Assembly (NCBI GenBank): GCA_038025085.1
Contig: CM076140.1
Coordinates: 1,552,501-1,616,500 of the forward strand
DNA length: 64,000 nt
Direction: 5' to 3'
DNA from: Tetragonia tetragonoides
Taxonomy: Eukaryota; Streptophyta; Magnoliopsida; Caryophyllales; Aizoaceae
The notes below the pieces were generated by a model that worked only from the letters and a program-made list of their open reading frames with translations, was not told the DNA's origin and made no database searches. Each line of letters starts with the position of its first letter. Position 1 is the first letter of the stretch. Positions 24,383 through 35,545 of this stretch are shown here, piece after piece. The translations under genes and the position numbers were made by a program.

Positions 24383-25207
24383 GTCCAGCCATATCAAGCT
24401 TGAGTAGGACTCGAGGGTATTAAGAGAAGATCGCCAACCAAGAATAAATTAACAAATACGTCGTACCAACATAAATAGCTTGCTAGGATATAATGATTTT
24501 TAATCAAGTAAGAAGCAATCGGTGTGGCTGGATTAATGATATTGTGTAAGCAGATTTCAGCTTATAAGCTAATTAAGCTGATAAAGTAAGTCTATACTAT
24601 TATCAATTAGAGTATTTTAACATTTGAGCTAGCTTATTGACGTTTTCGTGTATTATTCATATCGATGATTGCATTTGCAGCTAACTATTTATGGGGATCT
24701 CTTTTATATACAAAGTCAAAAAGGTTTGTATCTAATCCCAACTTTTAGTCGAAGGCAATAAAAAGTGCTACAATTCAAGATCAGGATATTTATTGTTAAA
24801 TCCTCATTATTGGTGATTAAAAAATAATCATCATTATTCTTTTTCATTCAAATAGGATCCAAACTGATTGATGAAGCTTCAACGTTTGGGATTGTAGAAG
24901 ATGGCTAAAATTCATTTTTGCACCCTGATCGATCTGTTTCTAGTCGAATTTTTTTTCCTCTCGATTAGTAAAGTGTAACTAAAGCTGAAGTACCGAGTTC
25001 GACAATACAGGAATTATACCATGTATTTCATGGTTGCTACTATTTGAATTGGCATGAATAATTTACGCATTTTTTTTTTTGGTCTTTGCCAAGGGTATCC
25101 ATTGTCAATAAAGTACTGAACCACTACACCAAACCATCTTGATTAAAATAATAATTTACACTTTGGATCTTAGTAATCTTTGAATTGTAAAAGTCAAGAA
25201 TGCAAAG

Positions 25208-25209
<2 letters not shown>
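24383..25209. other. Intergenic, possible SINE remnant
   Basis: About 25068-25137 reads like the reverse of an Au-type SINE 3' part (T run, then GGGTATCCA), resembling the better copy at 59805-59930. No gene seen. Confidence 0.35.

Positions 25210-25291
<82 letters not shown>
25210..25291. repeat. (TA)n microsatellite, about 80 bp
   Basis: An uninterrupted TA run ends 7 bp before the 5' LTR of the Copia element at 25299. Confidence 0.97.
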
Positions 25292-25293
<2 letters not shown>

Positions 25294-25298
25294 CTACT

Positions 25299-26097
25299 TG
25301 TTGGAGTATCCCTCCTACATGGAAGAAGAGCCCAATTAATTTGGGTTATATTTGCTTACCATATGGGTTATCCATATGATGTTTAAGTGAAGGGCAATTT
25401 CGTATATTCACTTACAAGTGGCTTCCCTTATAAGCCAAAAGGTTAGAAGGGCTGAGTGCAAGAGAGAGAAAGCCTAGACACTCAAAAAAAATCAGGAGAA
25501 AAGTCTAGAAGAGAAGAGGAGAGAGAGAAGAGGAGCCACCCACGAATTTTGGTGCTGGCAGCCCAGAAATCCGCCCCGATCGACGATCAAACGAACTCCG
25601 ATCGTCGCGAGATTTTAGCACGTTGTTCCTGACATCCCCCTTCTTCAAATCCAACGGTCAGAATTTCATTTGGAGCTCTCTAAGTCAGTTTTCTAAATTC
25701 AGCTCTTATTTTATACGAAATTGTATTTCCACTCTTTTGGGTGATGATTTGGGAGACTTGTTGTGCCAAGGTTGATCCTTGATGATTGTGAATACCTCTA
25801 GTTGATCTAGGGAAGAACTATTGTGTTACCCACTTGTTAATTTGTTGATTAGTGGAGGTTTTGGCACCGTTTGTTAACGGTCCAGTGGTTTTTTCCCCAC
25901 ATCGGGGTTTCTACGTAAATCCTTGCGTCTCCTTGTTTATTTACTGTTTTTTGGGCTGATTTATAGTTCCATTTGCTGCTGTCATTTTGGTTCAATATTG
26001 TTTGGTTGCTTGAATTGGTTATTGCTCATCTTTGCATCACAACCGGGGAAAAAGTCTTTGTTGCTTCCACTTGTGTATTTGTGTGCTTTCCCCAACA
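25299..26097 (+). repeat. 5' LTR of Copia element 1
   Basis: Begins TGTTGGAG and ends CCCCAACA, the TG...CA form of plant LTRs, 799 bp long. Four bases later, at 26101-26112, TGGTATCAAAGC resembles the initiator-Met tRNA primer-binding site (one change from the common TGGTATCAGAGC). No matching 3' LTR was found in the window. Confidence 0.85.
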
Positions 26098-26151
26098 TAG
26101 TGGTATCAAAGCTTTAGTTAGAGTCATTGTGAATTTGTTGTGTTGTTAAAG

Positions 26152-29100
26152 ATGGATGAAAAATCTGGTGTGCACGGAATGATTAGTTTGAATTCTGGAA
26201 ATTACTCCGTGTGGAAAACTAAAATGGAGGATATCCTTTATGTGAAGGATTTGTATGAACCAATTTTAAATGCAACCATACCAACTGGTGTTGTTGAAAG
26301 TGAGTGGAAAATATTGAACCGTAAAGCCGTTGGAACAATTAGACAATTTGTTGATATGAGTGTCCTCCAACATATTGCCAATGACACGAATGCTTATACT
26401 CTTTGGAAGAAACTTGAGACCATGTATGAAAGGAAGAATGCCTTGAGTAAAGCGTCATTGATTAGAAAACTTGTGAAATTGGAATATAAAAATGGTGATA
26501 GCATAGTAGTTCACTTGAATGACTTTCAAAGTTTGATTAACAAGTTGTCTGCAATGAAGATGAATTTAGATGATGAGCTGCAGGCATTGCTACTACTTTG
26601 CTCATTGCCAGAAAGTTGGGACACTCTATTTGTATCACTTAGCAACTCCGCACCAGAGGGCACGCTGACAATGGAAATTGTCAAAGCTAGTTTGTTGAAT
26701 GAAGAAACTAGAAGGAATGAAATGAGTTCCTCCACACAACCAGAGGCTAATGTGATACAAGAATCAAGCAGGGGAAGAAGTAAGACTCGATATCCCCAGC
26801 ATAGAGACAAGTCCAGGGGGAGATCAAAATCAAGGGGTAAGATCATTTGCCACTATTGTGATAAGCCAGGCCACATTCAAAAACATTGCAGGAAAATGAA
26901 GAGAGACAAGTCCAGAGAAAGGAAAGAAAAGGGTGAGACATTCGGGCAACAACAAGAAGAGAAAGATAACAACACCACTGCAATTGCAACAAGTGATGAA
27001 TTATTTTTTATTGGTGACCATTGCCTAAATCTAGCTAGTGATGATTGTACTTGGGTGATTGACACGGGTGCTTCGTTTCATCTAACCTCGCACCAAGATT
27101 ACTTCTCATCTTACACCAGCGGTGAATTTGGCTATGTAAAGATGGGGAATGATGGCTCATCCAATATTGTAGGCATGGGTACAGTGTGTTTGGAGACATC
27201 CACAGGTTGCAGTTTGGTGTTGAGAGATGTCCGACATGTTCTAGACATTCGGCTGAATTTGATATCTCCTGGGTTGCTCGATGATGCTGGTTACTCCAGC
27301 AACTTTGGTGGTGAAAAGTGCAAGCTTATCAAAGAAAGTTTGATTGTGGCTCGTGGGAGCAAGCAGAGATCCTTGTATGTGATGCAAGCTAAGTTGTGCA
27401 AAGGAGAAGTACACACAGTTGATGCTTCCTCCAGCGAGTTATGGCACAAGAGACTTGATCACATGAGTGAAAGAGGTATGCAAATGCTTGCTAAGAAGCA
27501 ACTCCTTCCTGATGTTCAAGGTATGTCCTTGAAACCCTGTGTTGATTGTTTAGCTGGAAAACAACATAGGGCAGCATTTCATACTCGTCCCCCATCTAGA
27601 AGAAAACATGCATTAGATCTTGTTCACACTGATGTATGTTCTATGGATACTAAGTCACATAGCGGTGCACTTTATTTTGTTACTTTTATTGATGATTATT
27701 CTAGAAAACTGTGGGCTTTTGTGTTGAAAACCAAAGACCAGGTACTACAGTTTTTCAAGCAGTTCCAGGCCAGAGTTGAGAGAGAAACAGGCCGGAAGCT
27801 CAAGTGTGTTAGAGCTGACAATGGTGGAGAGTACAGGGGTCCATTTGAAGAGTATTGCAAAGTACAGGGCATCAGGCTTGAGAAGACAGTTCCCAAGACA
27901 CCTCAGCTGAATGGACTTGCAGAGAGAATGAATAGAACAATTGAAGAAAGAATTCGATGTATGCTCTCTCATGCGAAGCTGCCTAGGATTTTTTGGGCCG
28001 AGGCAATGTTTACAGCAGTGTACCTCATCAACCGGTCACCTTCAGTTCCTCTTAATGGAGATGTTCCGCAGAGAGTATGGACTGGTAAAGAGGTATCATT
28101 CAGCCACCTGAGAGTCTTTGGGTGCCTTGCATATGTTCATATTCCCAGAGATGAGAGGTCCAAGCTTGATAGCAAGACAAAGCCATGCATCTTCCTAGGG
28201 TACTCAGAGGATGAGTTTGGGTACAGATTGTGGAATCCAGTTAGCAGGAAAGTGATTAGAAGCAGAGATGTAGTGTTCTTTGAAGACAAAACCTTTGCAG
28301 ATTATGAGAAGAAGAAACAACCAGAGCCTTCTCCTAGTGACAGCGCCAACACAGATCCAATATTTCCTGAAGTAACTCCTAGAGTTCAAGGGGGAGAACA
28401 ACAGGAAGATGGCAATGATGATCATAACAGTGATGATGGTGATGATGTTCAGCCACCATTAGATCATACACATGAAGAAGAACCCCATGTACAACCAGAA
28501 CCACAGTTGAGGAGATCCACCAGAGAGAGACAGCCTACCTCTAAATATCCAGCAGATGAGTATGTGTTGATGACCGACGAGGGAGAACCTGAAAGCTACG
28601 AGGAGGCTATGTCACATGAGCACTGCAAGGAGTGGTATAATGCCATGCAAGATGAGATGAAATCCTTACATGAGAACCACACATATGACTTAGTGGAGTT
28701 GCCTAAGGGCAAGAGAGCACTCAAGAACAAATGGGTGTACAGACTGAAAACTGGAGAAGATGGTTCACCACCTAGGTACAAGGCACGTTTGGTGGTGAAA
28801 GGCTCAGGTCAAAAGAAAGGCATAGACTTTGAAGAGATTTTCTCTCCAGTTGTGAAGATGTCTTCTGTTAGAGTTGTTCTTGGCTTAGCTGCTAGCATGG
28901 ATTTGGAGGTGGAACAACTTGATGTGAAGACTGCTTTCCTCCATGGTGACTTAGAGGAGGAAATCTACATGGAGCAACCAGAAGGTTTCCAAGAGAAGGG
29001 AAGTGAGAAGCTTGTATGCCGTTTGAAAAAGAGTTTATATGGCTTGAAACAAGCACCTCGACAATGGTACAAGAAGTTTGAGTCTTTTATGAAAGACCAC

Positions 29101-29622
29101 AGTTTCCACAAGACACATGCAGATTCATGTGTGTTTGTGAAGCATTACGCCGGAGGTGATTTTCTCATTCTCTTACTTTATGTGGATGACATGTTGATTG
29201 TTGGACAGGATAAGGAGAAGATTGCCAACCTGAAGAGTGCCTTGAGCAAGTCCTTTGCAATGAAGGACCTTGGCCCTGCAAAGCAAATTTTGGGCATGCG
29301 TATCTCTCGTGATAGGAAGAACAAGAAGATATGGCTATCACAAGAGAGTTACATCCAGAAGCTGCTAGAGAGGTTCAAGATGGACAAAGCTAAACCCGTG
29401 AGCTCGCCACTTGCAGGTCACATGAAGCTAAGCTCCAGCCAGTGTCCTACAAGTGAGAATGACAAGAAAGAGATGATGAAGGTGCCTTATGCATCCGTCG
29501 TGGGGAGTTTGATGTATGCCATGGTATGCACTAGGCCAGACATTGCACATGTCATTGGGGTTGTTAGCAGATTCATGTCTAAACCTGGTAAGGAGCATTG
29601 GGCATTCTACTTTGCTACGTAA
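26152..29622 (+). pseudogene. Ty1/Copia polyprotein (gag-pro-int-RT), 3' truncated
   Basis: A single open frame of about 1156 codons from ATG 26152. In order it has gag, a CCHC zinc knuckle (near 26850), the aspartic protease DTGAS at 27061-27075, the pre-integrase H-x-C-x-type segment (near 27450), an integrase core with D near 27630 and the DNGGEY and ERMNRT segments, and reverse transcriptase with LDVKTAFLHG and YVDD at 29179-29190. Family members continue through a full RNase H domain to a 3' LTR; here the frame breaks just after KPGKEHW and ends in six unrelated codons. The element is therefore dead in cis, although the upstream domains lack stops. The break carries filler DNA (29601-29638) that resembles nearby sequence. 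Confidence 0.93.
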
Positions 29623-29652
29623 CAATGAAAAGGAAAACGGCATTCTACTTTG

Positions 29653-31022
29653 ATCAAATCTGTGTGCATTCTGCGTCTGCCCATGTTTTCCCTACTGAAA
29701 GCCCGTTCAATAGTTTTAATAAGTTGTACCAGAAAGGTAGAAACCCATGTATGGTTTTGCTACGTAACAATTAATTTGTGTGCATTTATGGAACTAACAT
29801 CGAACACCACTAAAAGTTTTTTTAATAGATAACAACTTAATGAGGAGTTTTTTTAGCTAATGTTAAGGCTTACCCCTTTCTTCTCCAAAAAAAAATAAAT
29901 AAATACACACAAATTACACAAATGTATATATATGTACGAAGCCCAAACTTATGGTGAGGATTTAGCTAAGCCCAAAGGCTATAAACAGGCCATAAACAAC
30001 ACATAGTGTCAGTCCGGTCTCGAGAGCATCGTTATAACTTGTGTGCTTAATGGGTCCCTTTGAGTTAATCTTGCAACAGGCTTCCAGCAAGTATGGGTAA
30101 AGCAAATGTTGGCCCAATGGTAATGAACCTCTAAATTTTTGGCAACCTATTCCCCTTTACAAGCAAAGCCCGCAACTTTTCAGACAGAATAGCCCAATGG
30201 AGCTCCCCAGTAAATTTAGATATACTAACAAAATGTCTCTCATGAGTCATGAGAGTACCATTATTACCAAATTTGACGTCATGCTTGTTTGAGCCCCCTC
30301 ATATGAGTTTTTGTGACATACGAATACGCGATACTTTCACCTTGTTGAGTGCTCTTGCTTCTCAAATTTCACTTATGAACTCAAGGAAATTTATCTCTCC
30401 CTCTTATGTTACTCAGGCTGTGTTTTTTTTTTTTTTTTTTGATGAGGCTAGGAGTGTTCTTTAGAGTTTCCCTTAAATTGACACAAGAAAAATAAATAAA
30501 TAATTGCACGCTCAACCCTTGTTAAAAGATGGATAAACATGATGCTAGTCAAGGAGAAGTGTGATTTGTGAGGCGTCCACATTTGGGTCAAGCAGTGACT
30601 TGTAGTTGTATAAATTAACGCACTTGACCTAGGAAGCTCCCAGGAAAATCTCTTGGCGCAACCCAAGATGTATAATCCAAAATAGCTAACTGTACAAGGA
30701 TTCTCTGAAATCATATTATAAAGTGATTCAAAGGTAAATCATATGGAGATTGCACTGAAACTTACTCCAAGAATATTTGGAGTGCCATAGTGGTGGACTG
30801 GTGGCTCTTTTGGAGTGCCTAACTCAGATGCGATTAACATGAGTTTGTCTTTCGACTTTTCCTGTTCAACCATTTGTCTTACATTATTTGATACTCTTCC
30901 TTTTTGTTTTTTTGATACATTGTCCTATAATCCATTCATTTGCCCTTTTTCCTTTCTTTTGTCCCTTCTTTCCTTACAATCTCCTCCAACCAATTGTCAA
31001 ATCTTATAAAAGGTTATACTTA
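29653..31022. other. Intergenic, no gene seen
   Basis: Contains a T run near 30423-30440 and short open frames without domains. No second LTR of the Copia element is visible here. Confidence 0.45.
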
Positions 31023-31325
31023 AGGGGTCATTTGGTTGGAGGTAATGATTAAGGGTGTAATGATCAAAATTTTTAGGCTAAATTAGTAAGGTGAAATGGT
31101 GATGAGGGTAATGATTAAGGGGGGTAATGGAGAAAATAAAGGAAAATAGGGGAATATCATTACCCTAGGAGAGGTGGGTTTCTATTATCCCCCAATTGGG
31201 GGTAATCATTACTCTTATTCTTACAAAATCTAACCCCCACTACTTCACATACCTCATATTTTAGCCTATAGATCCACTTCATTACCCCCTTAATCATTAT
31301 CCTCAACCAAAGATTAGGGATAATG
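31023..31325. mobile_element. TIR MITE, TTTGGTTG family
   Basis: Terminal inverted repeats of about 35 bp: TTTGGTTGGAGGTAATGATT near the left end and its complement ending AATCATTATCCTCAACCAAA near the right, followed by GGGGTAATG-type sequence. The outermost bases (GGGGTCA versus CCTAAT) have drifted. Possibly Tourist/hAT type; TTA at 31020-31022 has no clear partner. Confidence 0.6.
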
Positions 31326-31408
31326 ATTAAAGGGGTAATGAAAGGATTTCCATTGGTAATTTGGTACTAACACGCAACGTGTTGAGACGTCGATTCTTCG
31401 GTTATCAC

Positions 31409-31668
31409 TCTCGTCCCTCCGTTCAAAATTAAGATTTCTGTTGGACTTTTTGAGTCAAACTTTATAAAATTTGACTTTTGATTTGTCAAAGAAATACAAA
31501 GATTTACAATATCAAAATAATATTCTTAGATTCATTTTTAACTGTACTTTCACAATATAAACTTTTTATAATTTTGATATTAATATAATTATAGTTATTA
31601 AAGGTTAAAATATTATTTCATATATCGCGTAAAAAGAAATAGAAAGCTGAATTTGGAACGAATGAAGT
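31409..31668. mobile_element. Degenerate Stowaway-like MITE
   Basis: TCCCTCCGTTCAAAATTAAG on the left and the complement of GAATTTGGAACGAATGAAG on the right are imperfect inverted repeats of the Stowaway type. 260 bp, non-coding. Confidence 0.6.
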
Positions 31669-32010
31669 ACTATTTGAAACTTCCAATTGTTATTTGCTTC
31701 CAACTACAGGGTTTTTGTGCCATACGTATAATACTCTAGTAGTCCTACTTACAACACAAATCACATAAAAGTTTGCCTCTTTCGGATTTTTCTAACAGAA
31801 ACAAACGCACTGCAGTATCAGTTACCACAAATTGCGGACTAGCAACAATTGGGGCCCAATGAAACGTCACTATACTTTATCTCATTGGCTTGGTATTTCT
31901 GCTTTCCCCCATAATGTTCGGGGAGTACAAATTCTGTTCTTGCTATGTACCTCCTTCATCGGACCCACACTGATGATTATCCTCAAACTCATGAACATTA
32001 ATTTATATTA

Positions 32011-32104
32011 TCACTAAGCCCGTTTGTTACAATTTTCTCTTCAAGTTTTTTTTGAGGGAAAAAAAAAACCTAAAGGAAAAATTGTAACAAACAGGCTTAG
32101 TGAG
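32011..32104. mobile_element. 94-bp hairpin MITE
   Basis: TCACTAAGCCCGTTTGTTAC at the left is mirrored by GTAACAAACAGGCTTAGTGA at the right with one mismatch, leaving a loop of roughly 40 bp. As RNA it would form one near-perfect stem. It resembles an internally deleted hAT-type MITE. Confidence 0.65.
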
Positions 32105-32417
32105 ATCAAAGAGAAAATTTTCTCTTTAGGTTTGTGGAGTCCTTTGTGGAGTTAAATTTTTATTTTTGAGATCCATGGGATGAAGTATTTTTCATTAATT
32201 TACGCATGATGATTATACTGAAAACTCTTAAATTTGGGCATACAGCTTGCGTTCTCATATGCATTAGGAAACAAACAACAAATTAAGAAACAAATCTACT
32301 AGTTACCAAATGCCAATAAGATGTTTGTCCAAAAGGGTGAAAATCAACCTTGATTTTCATCCTATTGCCAAAGCGGAAGGAAATCATATACTCTACTTCT
32401 TTTAATTTAATTTAATT
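32105..32417. other. Intergenic, no gene seen
   Basis: AT-rich sequence between the 94-bp hairpin and the LINE tail. Nothing recognised. Confidence 0.4.
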
Positions 32418-33264
32418 TTGGGTAGATCTAAGGCAATTGTTTTTGGCCTCCAACTTGCCTCGATTTATGAATTTGGCGAGGTAATCTTAGAAACTGATAG
32501 TTTGAAGTCTTTTAATGCTTTATCTAGTGGTAGTAGTGGGTCTAGTTTGTTTCAATTAGTTATTGATGATGCTTTAGCTAGTGTTCGAGATTTTTGTAGT
32601 GTGTCTTGGTCGTTTGTTAAAAGGGAAGGGAATAGTGTAGTGTTGGGGAAAACTACGGTATTTACCCACAATCACAATAACAGATAATCGGAAAAATAAA
32701 GTGCAAGAACCCAAAAAACAACACAAACAATTTTACGTGGAAAACCCCTCTCAATTAGGGGAAAAAAACCACGGTGCGGTTCTCCACGCACTAAACAATA
32801 ATCCACTATGATAATCAAGATTACAATCGGCAACAATCACAAGATCAAGCAACAAGTAAACAAACTATCTTTGGTATTAGTACAAATTGACAAACTCTAA
32901 CTCAATTTGGTACTCCCACAAAACCAAAGATACACCCACAAATACCTGTCAATGACCGATCCAAATACTCTGATTATCTTCACCCGAACAAACCGAATTA
33001 ACCGTGAACTGGAACAAACCTCTTTGGAGAAATACTCAATTTCTCTCACTCTTTTGTTTGTCTCTCACTCACTTGGCTCTCCCTTCTTTCGTTTTGTTTG
33101 GGCTTCCTTTTACTGCCAAACTCAATCACTCGACCATTTCAAAAACAAAGGGCTTGCCCCTTTTATATTCAATCATCAACAACTAATGAAGACCAAAAGG
33201 CTAAGACCTTTTGTTTCCCAATCATCAACTAAAGAAAACCAAAAGGCTTCAGCCTTTTTGTTTC

Positions 33265-34053
33265 GGAACTGCTTAACGTAAATCCCAAATTACTAAATGC
33301 AAATATTTTTGTCCAAATACTTACTAAAATACCCTTTTTACTTTCTTCCCCTAATTTTTTTTCTCTCTCAAATCTCTCTATTATGTCTGACTTTATTCAT
33401 CCTGAAAACCAAAACTTAACCGACACCGACAATAATCAACAAGACTAATGAGTAATGACTATATTTGCGTAATACCATTATAATTTTCAATTTCTATTAA
33501 ACTTGATTTTTATTTTTTTATTAATGAATTATCGAGTTAGGGTTCTTAGGTGGCGGAGGCTTTGTGCCTCGGTGGGACAGTTGGGGGGCTGAGCTAAGTG
33601 CTTGGCGCCTCTCTCAACACTCATCTAATGCATATACCAGTTTGCACTCCATCAGAAAATATGGAGGCGATTCTTCTCCGGCGACGGTATCATCGTGCGC
33701 CAAGATGCACAAAATCATCCGGGGACATTTGCCGTCGTTGCACAGTCGCACTGTCAAGCTTCAAAATTTGATTATTTCTTATTTATTACTTGCTGCCGAT
33801 GAAATAACTTTCTGGTGACTTTAAGAAGATCAAAGTGGTAGAATTCGCAAATCAAACATGAGTCTAATTTGTTTTGGTCCATTTGGCTCATGATGAGCAC
33901 GATTAGTTTGTCATACAGTTTTGCCATTTTTTCAAGTTGGAGAAAGAGGAGAGAGGGAGGAGGAAAAGAGGGGAAGTAGGTATTTTTTATGAGGGGTATA
34001 TTGGAAAAAATGATTTAAGTTAAGTAATTTGGGATTTACATTTAGCAATCTCC
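33265..34053. mobile_element. Mutator-like element in the 3' LTR, with GC-rich cargo
   Basis: A 789-bp insertion splits the LTR, proven by the uninterrupted copy in the other LTR. An 8-9-bp duplication TTTTGTTT(C/T) flanks it (33256-33264, 34054-34062). Ends are inverted: GGAACTGCTTAACGTAAATC and (complement) GGAGATTGCTAAATGTAAAT, both followed by CCAAATTACT. The interior 33540-33830 is GC-richer than the rest, with an open frame 33564-33818 (84 codons, begins at ATG or GTG-like codon, no recognised domain). Element ends match those of 48481-49519. Confidence 0.75.
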
Positions 34054-34198
34054 TTTTGTTTTCCCAACTTTTTAACTTCCTTTTCTTTTTCTGTTTTTGT
34101 TTTTCTTTTCTTTTTCTTTTTGTTCTATTTTATTTTCTTTACAAAACTAAAATAAAATAAAACACAACTAAATATTATTTGGTATTTGGGGCGTTACC

Positions 34199-35545
34199 TC
34201 AATAAATCCTCCCTCGACCCAAATCACCAAATACTTCCACCTTGTCCGAGAAACGGACCTTCTTCTTGGCCTTGCTCCTCCTTACGCAATGACCCTCAAC
34301 ATAGCACAAGTTGTTCTCCGTCTTCTTTCCTTGCACAATCAAAGTAGCACCACGATACACTTTGCACCACCTTCCCGTACCAATGTATCTACACCCTTGC
34401 GATGTCAACTCACCCAACGAAATCACGTTAACACGAGCATCGGGTACATACCTCACATTGTGGAAGGTTCTAGTCACACCACCATGGAGCTCAATGCGGA
34501 TGCTTCCCATCCCTTTGGCCTTCATCTTACCACTCCCCATGCTGATGTCACCATACTCACCATCTTGGCACAAAGTATCAAACATAACATGGTCTCTACA
34601 AATGTGAACCGAAGCGCCGGAGTCCAACACCCAACTCTCTTGGCTTTCCTTCCCCTCATTGTTACTAGCCAAGAACAACTCCTTATTACCATCACAAGAC
34701 ATAATTACATTAGAGGAACCGCTATCATCATCAATTTTGGTCTTACCCATCTTCTCTTGCAGCTGCTTGAAACTCTTCAAATCATCTCTCATCTTTGGGC
34801 AACGACTCTGAATATGACCCTTCTCACCACAATAGTAACACTCTATGTTACTAAAGTCTCTCGCGCGCGACTTCGACCTACTTCTCGGGCCACCACCTCT
34901 TCTCTCATGATTCCTCCCTCTTTCGGACACCTCCGCAGCTAGTACTCTATCTCCTCCATCACTAGGAGATACACCATCAACCTGCAACATCATCCGATCA
35001 TTCTCTCTCAACACTGTCATTGCTTCATCTAGTGTAATCTCTGTCCTCCCTACAAGTAATGTCTGCACAATTGGCATGTAGGACTTAGGTAGTGAAGTCA
35101 ACAATAACAATGCCTCCTCTTGATCGGAGATCTTCTCATCTGCATTTCTCAACTGACATACTAGCTGGTTAAAACTGTTAATGTGGTCCTGCAACGCTGT
35201 ACCTTGCTCCATCTTTAGCTGGTACAACTCATATCTCAAACAAAGCTTGTTAGTCAGCGACTTTGATGCATATACACTCTGGAGCTTATCCAACAACTTC
35301 TTTGGATCTGTCTCAGTCAAGTAATTATACTTGATCTCCGGAGCCATAGCTAATCTAATAGTACTGACAGCTTTCTTCTTTTTCGATGTCCATTGGGCAT
35401 CGGTCACCTCACTAGGCTTTGTCTCATCTAAAGCCTCATCTAAATTTTGTTGAACCAACAAATCCTCAACCGTACTCTTCCACACAGTAAAATTAATTTT
35501 ACCATCAAACAAAGGGATTTCAAATTTGGGCACACTACCAGACAT
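34199..35545 (-). CDS. Copia gag-protease protein of the non-autonomous element
   Basis: A 448-residue frame from ATG 35545 (the frame is open upstream through the primer site but has no ATG there). The N-terminal half is a Copia gag (UBN2-like) with the LLLLTSLPKSY segment. A CCHC knuckle CYYCGEKGHIQSRC follows, then the protease active site DSGAS. Soon after the protease the frame ends at 34199-34201, inside the 3' LTR edge. Full Copia polyproteins are about 1300 residues, so three quarters are missing, yet what is left has no stop or frameshift. It may be kept open because the element uses partner enzymes in trans; that is inference. Confidence 0.85.
   Translation of the reverse strand: MSGSVPKFEIPLFDGKINFTVWKSTVEDLLVQQNLDEALDETKPSEVTDAQWTSKKKKAVSTIRLAMAPEIKYNYLTETDPKKLLDKLQSVYASKSLTNKLCLRYELYQLKMEQGTALQDHINSFNQLVCQLRNADEKISDQEEALLLLTSLPKSYMPIVQTLLVGRTEITLDEAMTVLRENDRMMLQVDGVSPSDGGDRVLAAEVSERGRNHERRGGGPRSRSKSRARDFSNIECYYCGEKGHIQSRCPKMRDDLKSFKQLQEKMGKTKIDDDSGSSNVIMSCDGNKELFLASNNEGKESQESWVLDSGASVHICRDHVMFDTLCQDGEYGDISMGSGKMKAKGMGSIRIELHGGVTRTFHNVRYVPDARVNVISLGELTSQGCRYIGTGRWCKVYRGATLIVQGKKTENNLCYVEGHCVRRSKAKKKVRFSDKVEVFGDLGRGRIY

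Noticed and set aside
25180..25386. Ile/Tyr repeat frame
   Set aside because: Translation of the TA microsatellite.
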